DNA of 62,000 bases from NCBI GenBank assembly GCA_037447655.1, contig JBBHKE010002380.1, positions 218,832 to 280,831 on the forward strand, read 5' to 3'. This DNA is from Zygnema cylindricum (lineage: Eukaryota; Streptophyta; Zygnematophyceae; Zygnematales; Zygnemataceae). Shown piece after piece: positions 1 to 11,500 of this stretch (position 1 is the stretch's first letter; every line of letters starts with the position of its first letter). The translations under genes and the position numbers were made by a program. The notes below the pieces were generated by a model. It had not been told where the DNA came from and ran no database searches. It worked only from the letters and a program-made list of their open reading frames with translations.

Positions 1-121
1 GCCTCTCTCCTCTCCCTCTTCCTCTCCCCTTTCCCCTCCCCCTTTCTCCCTCCTCTGTCCTTTACCTCTTATGGAGCAAGAGACAGGGCAAAACTGTAGC
101 ATTCTTCCATCCTTTTTCCAG
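1..121 (+). other. Intron end upstream of the ALG11 exon
   Basis: Pyrimidine-rich DNA (nearly pure C/T in 1-60) ending in a T/C tract and the acceptor AG at 120-121, directly before an ALG11-like exon. It is read as the 3' part of an intron whose start lies outside the window. Confidence 0.55.
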
Positions 122-287
122 CCATGGCGGCGGAGGCGAGAGAGTCCTCTGGTGCGCCATTCGAGCGGTGCAGGAGATGGCTCCCGATTCGCGCTGCATT
201 CTTTACACGTGTGAAGATACCACGTCAGCATCTCTGTCAGAAAGGGCTTTCAACAGTTTTGGAGTCCGACTGCGTCAGCCTGTGGAG
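122..287 (+). CDS. ALG11: ALG11 (GDP-Man:Man3GlcNAc2-PP-dolichol alpha-1,2-mannosyltransferase), one internal exon
   Basis: ALG11 adds the alpha-1,2-mannoses to the dolichol-linked N-glycan precursor on the cytosolic face of the ER. Seen here: an acceptor AG at 120-121, one leftover base, then 55 open codons (123-287) and a GT donor at 288. The translation starts HGGGGERVLWCAIRAVQ, the glycine-rich signature near the N-terminus of ALG11 proteins, and continues with PDSRCILYT and FGVRLRQPVE, which fit the family in order and spacing (compared from memory). The frame is not the one beginning at the ATG at 124; that ATG lies inside the exon in another frame. No other ALG11 exon was recognised in the window. 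The gene may have an intron loaded with transposons, or this exon may be a stranded remnant. Assignment is fairly sure; integrity of the gene is unknown. Confidence 0.75.
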
Positions 288-480
288 GTATCCTCTCGCT
301 CTCCCTCTCATTCTCTCCCTCCACCTCGGTCTCACGTCCTGTCCCTCTTCCTCTCCCTCTCCCTCTGCCTCTCCTTCTCTTTCCCCCTCCCCTTTCCCCT
401 CTCCTTCTCCCTCTCCCCCCCGTCCCTCCCTCCCTCCCTCTATATTTTCTTTTGCTACATAGGTAGGTGGTTGTCGTCAA
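288..480 (+). other. CT-rich intron after the ALG11 exon
   Basis: Begins GTATCC at the exon edge and is almost entirely C and T from about 290 to 450, in the same style as the introns of the GATA gene at 51.8-52.6 kb. Open frames here are low-complexity Ser/Pro/Leu strings and are not genes. Where the intron ends is not visible. Confidence 0.5.
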
Positions 481-488
481 CATGGATA

Positions 489-840
489 GCGTGGAGACTT
501 CGCTAACAATTTTCTAAAATGCCAAGTCTTTTACGGATTCTAGGGAATGCGCTATCCGATACACTTAGTCATAAAGTATATGTTTTTTGTTATTCAGTAT
601 ATTGTTATATTTTTATTAAATGTTTGTAAAATATTCTTAACGTAATCTCTCATAGTTTTCATAAAAAAAACAACGTGGAGTCTCCGCTGATAACTTTCTA
701 AAATGTGAAGTCTTTACCGATCCATTAGAATGTACTTTTTATACATTCGGCCATAACGATAGTGTTGTTCTTTGCATATTACCCTTTTTTATTACATTAT
801 TATAAATAAATCTTATTTTAATCTCGCATTTGTCAGTGTG
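489..840 (+). repeat. Diverged tandem duplication, two units of about 185 bp
   Basis: The segment starting GTGGAGACTTCGCT near 490 recurs from about 675 as GTGGAGTCTCCGCT. The shared sequence continues through a TTTCTAAAATG core and an AGTCTTTAC block. The second halves are AT-rich and more diverged. The units carry no reading frame and lie just left of element A. Confidence 0.6.
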
Positions 841-1089
841 ACATTTCTTATTATGGCCTTCTGCATAAATAAGTTGACCACCACTGTTGATAAAGGTGTA
901 TTTTGTATTCTATCTCTTTTGTTACTTTGTGGTCATTCTACAGTTCTCATACTTGTCGTAGTCATTGAGAACTAGCAGGCAGCCATGGCTGTCTCAGGCA
1001 GATAAGAAGACAAGCAAAAAGGCAGATAAGAAGACAAGCAAAAGACACAGCCATTTCAAAAGGCCCCTTCAAAAGGTATATTGTTTGGA

Positions 1090-1178
1090 GAAGGAATTGA
1101 TCTTGTAACCTTCCGGATAACTGCACCTGCAACATAACTGTACGGCGTAACCGTTCGCTTTATCCAATAGGTCTTGTA
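1090..1178 (-). other. Antisense tRNA-like segment in LTR A
   Basis: On the minus strand a D-arm-like stretch (CCTATTGGATAAAGCGAACGG, split here as CCTATTGGATAAAGC plus GAACGG) is followed about 40 bases later by GGTTACAAGATCAATTCC, which resembles a T arm. The equivalent place in LTRs of B, E, F, G and X holds similar segments. It is too decayed to be a tRNA gene. Confidence 0.4.
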
Positions 1179-1644
1179 AAAGCATACGTACATTGTATAG
1201 AATAAATATTTAAATAATGACGCATTCACACATACGAACATGAAACGTACAGTACCGCACGAAATACTGTACCATACGAAATAAACAAAACGACATTGAA
1301 TTTCAACGGACGAAAATCAAATGTCATTCGCGATCAACGGCTCGTAAAGGAGCCAAAATTCATGAGTGGACATTTGGCAGTTTGCAAGCCAATGGCGGCG
1401 AACGACACGTGGCGAGATATGGTTGGATAGCGGATATTACGCGGGGAGCAACTTCGGCTCAAGAACTAACACGCGTCAGCGGAGCGGTCATGTCGTACAA
1501 TTGTCGTACAAGAAGTACAGCGGTACTTGTACCTTCTTGTACCTTGCAATCATTTGATTGGTTAGGGTACACTAGTGGTAGGTTTAGAGAGGGAGCTTAG
1601 GATTTAGAAAAATTTATGTAATCGACTCTCTCCCAGAGTGCATC

Positions 1645-1656
1645 TATATTTATAGG
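1645..1656 (+). promoter_or_regulatory. TATA box of LTR A
   Basis: TATATTTATAGG about 210 bp before the LTR end; the right LTR keeps GTATTTATAGG at 14771. It is the likely U3 core promoter. The matching place in the younger E and F LTRs reads TGTACAAAAGG. Confidence 0.5.
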
Positions 1657-1858
1657 CCATCTTTGGCTAGCCAAAACTACATACTCCGTTGAACAATTTT
1701 AGTGATTCTATTTGCTGCGGACTCAAGGGAGTCCACCCTACACAGCGATGTTGTCGGTTAGAGATTTTGCGTGCCAAGGTGGCACTTATTCATTGCCAAA
1801 GTCAAAAGTGCAAATATTATCCTAGAGGCTTCATATAAGCTGGACATTCTGTGGACCA

Positions 1859-3052
1859 ATGGAGGTCACTGAATTACAGGTTATAGGCCCACCATCTAGG
1901 GTGCCTATTTTCAATGGAACAGGGTTCATATATTGGTAAACCATGATGAGAGGTGCTTTGTTTCAAAAACGGCTATGGGGCATTGTGAGTGGTCGTGTGC
2001 GTCGACCAAATGAAAAATTGGGAGTTCCACCAAGGTTTCGATGATCTCGATTCACAGGAGGATATGCGGAGACAGAGGTGGTAGACAATGTTGGAGAAAG
2101 CATCATGCCAGACACAAAGAAGGACAAGGGGAAGGATAAACTCACATCGATGGCTACTGCATCGGTTTCGATAGTAGATGTTCAAAAAACCAAGGCAAAT
2201 GACACTGAAATCTGGGATTTCAACAACACCGTGGCGACTCATTTTATTCTCGGGCGTCTCACTCAAGTAGTTGCTACACCTCATCTTCATGTGGACAGGG
2301 CGAACGAGTTATGGGAGGCTGTTGTCATTATTTACAAGAGTGGTACGATTCCGCAGCAGAAGCTGGCAGATCAAAAGGTACAAGCATATGTGTACAAATG
2401 GGGAAAGATGTTAGGCTTTTGTAATAACTTGGTCGGGTTATTTATAGAGTTCGAGAGTGCAGGGAAAAGAGAGACTGAGAAAGAGAAGGTGAATACTTTA
2501 ATGATGAAACTCCCAGATGATTATGAAAACACTGTTAACAGGGTTCAGGATTTGCCAGATCATCGATGGATCTGGAACTCCGTTGTGGGGATAATTTTGG
2601 TTCGGGAGAGCACAATTGAGATTGAGAGAGGTGGAAAGAGTGTTCAAGCATCGGCTGCGAGAACTAGCTGGGGGGATAAGGATTCCAAGAAAACTTATAT
2701 AAACTTTGGTGGAGGAGGAAGAGAAAAGCAATTAGACGAATATGGATCGAGGCCTCAGAAGGGGCTTAGTCACTTTTGTAAGAAGCCCGGACATTACATG
2801 GCGCTGTGTACTAAACTAACAGAGCTGCGATTGAAGGAGGAGCTGATCGGAAAACCAGCCGCAGGAAAGAAGAAGGTATTTGTGGAAACATAAGTCATGG
2901 GAGAGGATTTTGATGAGGACGATAGAGAACTTCTCCTCAACGAGGAGTTGGAGGTGAAAGGTGAGCCGGAGATTCCCATGAGGCAAAAGTGTGATTTCGG
3001 TGGAGTAAGAGAAGCTCATGAAGAAGGATAGACTATTGATTCAGGAGCCTCT
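1859..3052 (+). pseudogene. Gag and start of protease of element A, degenerate
   Basis: Reads MEVTELQVIGPPSRVPIFNG from the ATG at 1859, inside the LTR, then breaks. A long open stretch at 2078-2893 holds the capsid-like middle of Gag and a zinc knuckle HFCKKPGHYMALC. The knuckle has Ser in place of the first Cys, so this CCHC is damaged. The following acidic linker and the protease entry have a stop just before the active-site DSGAS (about 3037). Gag would package the RNA in the particle. Non-functional as it stands. Confidence 0.8.
1879..1893 (+). other. Primer-binding site of A (internal initiator tRNA-Met type, mutated)
   Basis: GGTTATAGGCCCACC directly after the LTR CA; one mismatch (ATG to ATA) from the GGTTATGGGCCCACC found in element E. 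It is complementary to the anticodon arm of initiator tRNA-Met, not to its 3' acceptor end. Confidence 0.75.
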
Positions 3053-6000
3053 ATGCATATGTGTAGAGAAAAACTATTAATTACCAAAATGAGAAAGATC
3101 CTTACTATAGAGATAGAGTATGGGGATGGGAGAATAGTAACCACTAATTTAGTGGGATCTGTGGATCTGAGAGTCTTAGTTGATGGAAAGGCATCCATAG
3201 TCACTTTCTCTGATGTTCTTTTTATTCTACAGTTGAATAAGAATATTATCTCTACGTCGGTCTTAGATGATAAGGGTTTTGAGACTAGTACTAAGAAATG
3301 AGTCTTTGTTGCTAACTATGAGAATAAATTGTACTTCACAGCTAAAAAAGGTATCCAAGGAATGTTTAGGCTGAACTTGGGTAATGGAAAGACGCGAGTT
3401 TACTATGCCTGTGTAAGTGACTTAATGACGTGGCATAAAATATTGGGACACGTGCATCTAGATAGATTGGAAGAAATGAAGAAAATTAGTGTAGTTGAGG
3501 GAATGCATTTTGGAGACAATAAGACCTTCCATAATTGTAGTGGATGTGCTCAAGGCAAGGCCTACAGATTGCATTTCCCTAAAACCGCAACATTTAAGGG
3601 TAAAAAGGTCTTAGATTTGATTCATACTGGCATATGGGGACCGACCATAGTGCCATCATTTGGAGGGAAAAGATTTATACTTACTATCACTGATGATTGG
3701 TCTAGAAACTTAGTATCTGAAGCTTCTGCTTATTTTAAAGAGTATAAAGCATGGAGTGAGAAGCTTCATGAGACACCAATACAAAGAGTGAGGAGTGATA
3801 ATGGGGGGGAATACACTTCTAATGAGTTTGAGGATTTTTTGAAAGAGGAAGGGGTTCAACACCAAAAGACTGTTCCAAAAAACACAAAACAAAATGGAGT
3901 AGTCGAGAGACTAAATCGGACATTAAGTGATAGTGCACGTAGTATGTTGTTGGATAAAAAGATAAGAAAAAGTTTTTGGGCAGAAGCTATGAATTGTATA
4001 TCAAAAATAGAGTCATTACCTCAACCGTAAAAAGACAAACAACTTATGAAAGATGGACTGGGAGAAAACCAAATATTTCACACTTAAAGGTGTTTGGAAG
4101 TCAAGTGTTTAGTCTAAACACATAAAAATCTGATTGGAAGTTAGATGCAAGGGGAAAGTCGGGATACCTACTTGGGTATGATGAAAATGTAAAGGGATAT
4201 AGAGTTTATGATCTCGGAAGAGAAGAAATCATTTAGTAAAACACTTGGTTGTCATGGATGAAGGAAATTCCATAGATCCATTGAAGTACATTAAACCGGT
4301 TAAAATTAGAATTGAATCCGAAAATGAGTTGGATACAGATTCTTCTAATTGAACTCTGGTTCAACCTGACTTTGCAGAGAAAGAGAAAAAACCGACCGAG
4401 AGTGACCCTCCCTTGGAGTCACAGCTTCCGATTCAAACCGAGGAAGAAAACGAGGAAAGACTGAAAATGGATGATGAACGTCCGGAGATGGACTCCACGG
4501 ATAAGGGAGAAGATTGAGTCGTTCGGAGGAATCTGAGATTACCCTCCATTGCAGCATCGGAGTTTGAAGGAGGAGAGAGGAGCAGCAAGAGACTTCAAAA
4601 GAGACAAGTGAACAAGTAGTTAACTAAGCTGTCACATTTGAGCGCACCCCAACCTTCTCGGAAGCAATTAATAGTCCGGATGTAGTAGATGGATGACAAC
4701 CATTAATGATGAGATGGCTCCCATTATGGAAGGAAACAAATGGGAGCAGGTGGATTGTCCTCCCGATAGAAAGCGGATAGGATGCAAGTGGGTATTTAAG
4801 TTGAAACTCAATCTAGATAACACTATTGAGTGATACAAGGCAAGATTAGTGGCAAAGGGGTTCACACAAATGGAAAGAATCGATTATGAGAAGACCTTCG
4901 CTCCTATTGTTAGATTTCTTTCCGTCCGGATTCTATTAAGTCTAACGGCAGCGAAAGACATAGAAGTGCACCAGATGGACATCAAAACCGTTTTTTTACA
5001 CAGAGAATTAGAAGAAGAGATCTTCATACGGCAGCCGGAAGGATTTGTGGAGAAAGGAGAAGAAAGTAAGGCGTGCAGATTGATAAAGTCTCTTTATAGA
5101 CTAAAGCAAACTCCACGCTAATGGAACAAGAAGCTGGACGAGTTTTTGATGAGTTTGGGATATATACGAATCAGTTCGGATCATTCTATCTATTTATGTG
5201 AGGACGAGGAAGGTGTAATTTTCATTGCCATCTATGTTGATGATTTACTTGTTTTGAGTAAATCAATGGAGAAAATTAATGGATTGAAAAAGGATCTAAA
5301 GAGTAGATTTCAAATGAAAGACTTCAAAGAGGCAAAGTACATTTTAGGAATTCAGATGGAGAGGGATAGAGAAGAGAAAACAATTAGACTAACTCAAATA
5401 GAAGTTATAGGAAATATGCTTGAAAATTTTCAAATGGATAAAGCAAATAGTTGTACGACTCCAATGGACTTAAAGAAGGGAAATGGGGGGAGCTTAGAAG
5501 AGGGTGTCTAGATCTTAGATAATGAGTTAGGACATGAGAAAAGCGAGTTTATGCAAAGTTTGATCTATTTTATGAACTGTACTCGTCCTTATATAGCAGC
5601 AGCAATAAAGTTATTAAGTAGGAGTCTGAATGATCTTAGGAAGAAAGATTAAGAAGCGGCCAAAAGGGTCATGCGATACTTGGGAGAAACGAGAGATTTG
5701 TGGTTGCATTTGGGAGGGGATAATACTGACATCATCACTTGGAATGATGCCAGTTATGGGATGCTCCGTTGAGGAGGTGTACTTCTAGGTATATGTTGTA
5801 TGTTGGGAATGGGGCTTGCTGTTGGAGCAGTAAACAACAAAAGGTGATTGCTAAGTCCACCATGGAGGGTGAGTATTTGGCCTCTTGTTTGGTCTGTGAA
5901 AGAATTAATGTGGGTGGAATATTTGCTTCACGAACTTAGATATATGAAAAGTGGAGTGCAAAAGATATTTTGTGATAATCAAGCTGCGATTGCAATTGCA

Positions 6001-6103
6001 ACAAATCCTAAGCATCACTTTAAAGAAAAACAGATGAATAATCGTTTGATTTTTGTTAGAGAGAAGCTTGAGAATAAAATAATTAGTTTGGAATATAAAC
6101 TGG
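3053..6103 (+). pseudogene. Pol of element A: protease, integrase, RT and RNase H, degenerate
   Basis: Recognisable in order: protease after DSGAS; the integrase zinc region WHKILGHVHLDRLEEMKK with CSGCAQGKAYRLHFP (3329-3600); integrase core with DDWSR, SDNGGEYTSNEF and NGVVERLNRTL (to about 3990); RT with KTVFLHRELEEEIF and AIYVDDLLVLS (4849-5511); and RNase H with CDNQAAIAIA (5848-6100). Stops and frameshifts separate every block. Element B interrupts it at 6104; the tail resumes at 13951 and encodes GEMVVDMMTKPVPSP. Confidence 0.85.
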
Positions 6104-6338
6104 TGTAGAAATTAATGGTCTTTTAAAGTATTTTCTAGGTCTGAATAGAAATATAGAAAGAAGCCGAGGCAGTCTACCTCTAACTTCTCTCTCTTACTCT
6201 CAAACTTGTCGCAGTCACTGAGAAATTGGAGAGGAAGCTAGAGCCATGGCTACCTAGGCTATCCAGAGGTTTACGGGATATAAATATTAGTTTATTTACC
6301 ATTAGGGGTTTATTTACTAAAAGTATATGTGATACCTC

Positions 6339-7689
6339 TGTTGTTTTTAGGAAGATTCAGTTTCATACATGCGTGCCCGTGTTTGTGTGCGCACATAATT
6401 ATTGGAATTACTGTGGAGGTTCGAAAGGATTTGCGGATTGGGGAATTAAATGTACGAGTAAAATTAATGAAGTAATTGAGTGGCGCGAAATGTGATAAGA
6501 AATGGACGGCGGATCGTGAAACGATCCGACGTGAGATAATCGACGAAGATGAAATGGTACGTCGCACGTAAAGAACATAATGCGACAGGTGGGATATATG
6601 GAAAAGGACGCCGCCGGTACATAGAATCTTTTTGGGACAGGTGTACTTATTTTTGGCAGGCGCATTTATGACGAAGAACAAAATTGCGGTACGGACAATT
6701 TCGGATTGTTTGACGTGGTTTCGTCAACTGGACTTTGGGGCCACGTGGCGCAACATCGAGGGTGACAAAAAGAGTGACGGACGGCGGACAAAGGCCGCCG
6801 TTATTTTCAAGTAGTGGTGACGCGAAATTGCGTCAATCACACGATATTTATTTTTGGACATCCCGGATGCTTTAACGAGATTCGCGAAGTCCTGCTGATT
6901 TATTCGCCATGACTCAGCATAAGATTTTGTGTACCTGTAAATATTTGGAACAACATTGGTTTGTCTTATGTGTATTAAAATTAGTGTTGATTATGACATG
7001 TTTTATTTACGTGATCATTTAGGGTTTCGACAATTTAATTTATGTGTCTTTATGTGTCGTATTTGCAGACAAGTGTGCGCTTACGATTGCTTGACTTTCA
7101 GCTGTACGCTTAGGATTAATTTATTCTTAGTGATGGTATATTATGGTTAAATAGGACTTGATGATAGTTACGTAATGTATGTTGGTTATTTTGACACTTA
7201 GTGATTCGTTGACAGCTCACAAGTGTATATATAGGAATGAGCTTTGTTAGGAATTAATCATCAATGCTTAGCATGAAAAGTAGGGACCAAAGATGTAGAC
7301 TTTTAGGGTTGCCGATTAGGTCATGCATTTAAATGATACATTTGTCATCTGATTATACTTTTGTTTATATGTGATGCATTCATTTATTAATATATATATG
7401 TGTTAATTTTATGTTTGCTTGATATGCATTAGTTATGCATTTGTCTTAGAGTTTCTTGTGATTTTCATGTAACCCTAAATGTTATTCATGCATCTGTGTA
7501 TGTATGTTTCCTCCGTCTGTGTACGGATGATTGCTCCGCCTGTGTGGGAATGAATGATTGCATCTGTGTATGCATGTATGTTAAATGGAGGATGCATTTC
7601 AAATGATTGTTCATTAGCGTAGCTTCGCTTAACTTTTTGCATGATAGTTTGGGTGGCTTCTGCGGTCTATTTTAGACCAAAAAACAACA
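6339..7689. mobile_element. Solo LTR S of an unrelated LTR retrotransposon
   Basis: 1,351 bp beginning TGTTGTTTTTAGG and ending CCAAAAAACAACA, so the ends are TG...CA with short inverted repeats. It is flanked by a perfect 5-bp duplication ACCTC (6334-6338 and 7690-7694) and is absent from the right LTR of B at the matching place. It shares no sequence I can see with the copia LTRs here. Open frames inside are short and unconvincing. A solo LTR left by LTR-LTR recombination is the simplest reading. Confidence 0.85.
7226..7233 (+). promoter_or_regulatory. TATA box candidate in solo LTR S
   Basis: TATATATA followed by GG, about 460 bp before the right end; a plausible core promoter if transcription runs on the plus strand. 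Confidence 0.4.
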
Positions 7690-8506
7690 ACCTCTAGGAT
7701 TTGATCCAGGTACTTGCCAGACGGTAAGCTGCCGTTAGCCAATAGCCTTATCTGTTAAGTCTAGACCTAGTGTTACGTACTATAGGGTTTGATACTTAAT
7801 TAAACATTAACACGTAGGATTATTCATTTAACTGCAACTGTTTACGGGAGACATAGATCCATTAATGTAAAAGTACGGATTACAGTACGGACAAGAAACG
7901 AATACCGCGCGTATATTTCTTTAGCGAAACGAATACCGCTCATGTATTTATTACGGCGACGATTAAATGTGAATTTAATCGGACGGCCGAAATTAAACGC
8001 CGAGATCGCGGAAGAGGATTTCGGCGGTTCTTAATCATCGCCACATCGGATGACACGTGGCGGAATGACATTGGATCGCGGCATCTCCAAGGATTAAGGG
8101 AGCGCATCCGAATATACCACGTGTCCACATTTAGGCCATGTCGTACAGTGTTCGTACAAAAAGTACACCGGCAGCTGTGCTTTTGTGTACAGAAGTGTAA
8201 TCTGATTGGCTCCGTAAATGAGAAGATAAAGTCTGTGAGAGAGATACGACTTCGAAAAATTAGGAGATAGGACCCTCTCTCCCAGAGAGCTTCTGTACAA
8301 AAGGTCAACTTTGACCCTCCATAACTTACTACTCAGGGGAGCAAATTCAGAGATTCTTTTTGCTATCGACTCAGGGGAGTCTTGCCTTCACAGGGGTGAA
8401 GTTAGTCTGAGTTTTTGTCTGCAAGGGTGGCAGTTTTTCTTATTGAAACACAAAGGGGTCAGGGTTATCTTAGAGGCTTCTTGGAAGCTGTCCACTCTGA
8501 GGACTT

Positions 8507-11500
8507 ATGGAGGTCTCACAGTTTCAGGTTATGGTTCCACCCTCTAGGGTACCAATCTTTAATGGAACTGGCTTCATATACTGGGAAAGTATGATGATAG
8601 GAGCTCTATGCGAAAAAAGGTTTTGGGGGATAGTGAGTGGACGATTGGGGCGTCCATCAAGTCGTGGAATTCCTCTAGGGTTTGAAGGAAGCAAATTCAC
8701 AAAGAAAGCAGGTCCATCTTCAACAGAGGAGACAAAGGAAGGAGAGGTGGTGGACAAAGGAGCGGAGAAGGAGATGACCACACCAATAGCAACTGGTTCA
8801 ACATTCATGTCATTTATTCCGAGGAACAAAGAGAATGATACTCAAACCTGAGATTTCAACAATATGGCGGCAAAGCACTTCATCCTACGCCATCTTACTC
8901 AAGGACTTGCATGTCCTCATTCGCAGGAAGAAAGGGCATCTGATCTGTGGATGGCTCTCATAGAGATGTACCGAAGTGGAACAATTCAGCAACAACAGTT
9001 GGCTGATCAGAAAGTTAAGGAATATGTATACAAAGGGGGGAAAATGTTGGATTTTTGCAATGAGCTTGCTACACTGTTCATGGAGCTAGAGGGTGCGGGA
9101 AACGATTTTAGTGAAAAAGAAAAGGTTATCTCTTTACTGTTGAAATTACCCGATGAGTTCGAGAACATAGTCAACCGTGTGCAGGACTTGCCGGACTCAA
9201 GGTGGATATGGAACTCACTGGTAGGGATGATTCTCGTTCGGGAGAATATGATTGAGATCCGAAGGAGAGGAAAGAGTGGCCAAGCCTTGGCAACTTTAAC
9301 CGATTGGAGGAACAAGAATTCCTGGAAACCGGTCGGAAACTATGGGGGAAGGGAGCAGAAAAATCAGGCCGACAAGTTTGGGCTAAGGGCTCCCAATGGT
9401 TTATGTCATTTTTGCAAGAAACCAGGGCACTACATGGCAGAGTGCCCTAAGCTAACTGAGCTTCGGTTAAAGGAGGGGCAGACTAGTGGTACCCTGAGAG
9501 GAAAGAAAAAGGCCCTTGTGACACAGGTACATGAGGCGCAATCCGAGGACGAGGGCGATGAGCTCCTTTTGGATGAGGAGTTGGAGGCGAAAAACAAGGT
9601 CGAAATTCCACGAAGGCAGAAATGTGCTTACGATGGATTGAAAGGTGAAGAAGGCTGGATTATATATTTAGGTGCCTCTATGCACACGTGTAAGGATAGG
9701 CACCTATTCACTAAGATAAGAAAGATTCCCACCGTAGAGATAGAGTACGGGGATGGGAGGATAGTCACCACTACTCTTGTAGGATCGGTAGATCTAAAAG
9801 TGTTAATAGAAAGAAAGACATCCATAGTAACATTCTCCGATGTATTGTTTATTTCGGAGCTGAACAAAAACCTCATTCTCTACATTTATATTAGATGATA
9901 AGGATTTTTTTACTAGCACTAGGGAAGGAGTCTTTACTGCTAGTTTTGAGGAGGATGTCTATTTCATTGCTGAGAAAGTTAGCCATGGGATGTTTAGGCT
10001 GATTTTAAGTAATGAAACGAAAAAACTTTACTATGCTGGTGTTCATGAAATTATGATGTGGCATAAGAGGCTTGGGCATGTGAATCTAGATAAGTTTAGA
10101 GAGATGAAAAAGATGGGAGTGGTGGAAGGGATTCAGTTCAGTGAGAGTGATAATATAAGTGATTGTAGTGGATGTGCTCAAGGTAAAGCACACAGATTAC
10201 CCTTTCCTAAAATAACCACCTATAAGGGAGAAAAAAATTCTAGATCTAGTACACACATATATTTGGGGACTAACTAAAGTGCGCTCACAGGGGGGGAAGA
10301 GATTTATGATGACTATCACTGATGATTGGTCGCGGTATTCGCGGGAGTATTTTTTGAAAAACAAGTCCGAATCTCGGGATTGTTTTAGACAATAAAAAAC
10401 ATGGAGCGCAAACCTCCATGAAACTTTAATCAAGAGAATAAGGAGTGACAATGGTGGAGAGTATACTTCAAACCAGTTTGAGGATTTTCTGAGGGAAGAT
10501 GGGGTCCAACACAAAAAGATAGTTCCAGAAAACCCGAAACAAAATGGGGTAGCTGAAAGGTCAAATAGAACACTAAGTGATAGTGCTAGAAGTATGTTGT
10601 CAGATAAGAAGATAGGAAAAAGGTTTTGGACAGAAGCAATGAACTGTGCTAATTACCTCAAAAATAGAGTTCTTACTTCAACTATAAAAGATCAAACACC
10701 TTATGAGAGATGGACAAACCGGAAACCATACATATCTCACTTAAAGGTTTTCGGCAGTCAAGTACTCAGTCTAGATACAGATCGGTTTAATTGTAAGCTA
10801 GATCTTAAAAGAAAACCGGGATACTTATTAGGATATGATGAGGATGTTAAAGGATATAGATTTTATGATCTAAAAAGGGAAGATATAATCTTAGTAAAGC
10901 ATCTAGTAGTTATGGATGAAGAAAAGTCTATGGATCCCTTCAAATATACAAAGTCAGTAAAAATCAAATTTGAGTCAAAAAATTCCGATGACTTTGAGCT
11001 TCCTAACTATCCAAGTTTAAAAGGAGATGACATTCTTATAGATACAAATCAGATCGAAAAGGACTCGGCTGTGGAAACTCCAGTGACAACTCTACACAAA
11101 GCGAAAGACGTGGTGGAAATTGATTCAAAATCAAGGGATAGGGGAGAAGCCGAGTTTGTTCGAAAGAATTCACGAGTACCATCTATTACGGCCTCAGATT
11201 TTGAGGGGGGAAGGAGAAGTAGCAAAAGACTGCAAGAAAAACAGTTTAATAACAAGGTAACTAAACTATCTCATCAAGATGAACCTCAAACTTATGGAGA
11301 GGCGATGACTTGTCCAAAATGAAATCGGTGGAAGACAACCATCAATGAGGAGATGGCCTCAATTATGGCAGCCGATACTTGGGAGCTGATGGATTGTCCA
11401 CCTAACCGAAAACTTATCGGTTGTAAGTGGGTTTTCAAATTAAAACTGAACCCAGATTACACAATCGAGCGCTACAAGGCCAGATTAGTGGCAAAGGGAT

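Larger units (their letters stand above)
885..1878 (+). repeat. 5' LTR of element A
   Basis: 994 bp, starting TGTTG and ending ATTACA. It contains a 21-bp tandem duplication at about 1000-1041 (unit AGATAAGAAGACAAGCAAAA), single in the other LTR, an antisense tRNA-like segment (1090-1178) and a TATA-like box (1645). The last 20 bases carry an in-frame gag ATG at 1859. Confidence 0.9.
6104..8526 (+). repeat. 5' LTR of element B, split by solo LTR S
   Basis: Without the 1,356-bp insertion it is about 1,067 bp, matching the right LTR. It includes an antisense tRNA-like block (7697-7785) and two CACGTG cores: ACACGTGG near 8052 and CCACGTGTC near 8117. Confidence 0.88.

Noticed and set aside
124-506. 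Two overlapping open frames through the ALG11 exon and the CT-rich intron
   Set aside because: Beyond 287 they are Ser/Pro/Leu low-complexity translations of an intron; only the exon part in one frame is meaningful.
3016-3204. Antisense frames over protease regions (also at 9628, 33892 and 42043)
   Set aside because: They mirror the conserved protease codons on the opposite strand in each copy; no independent support.
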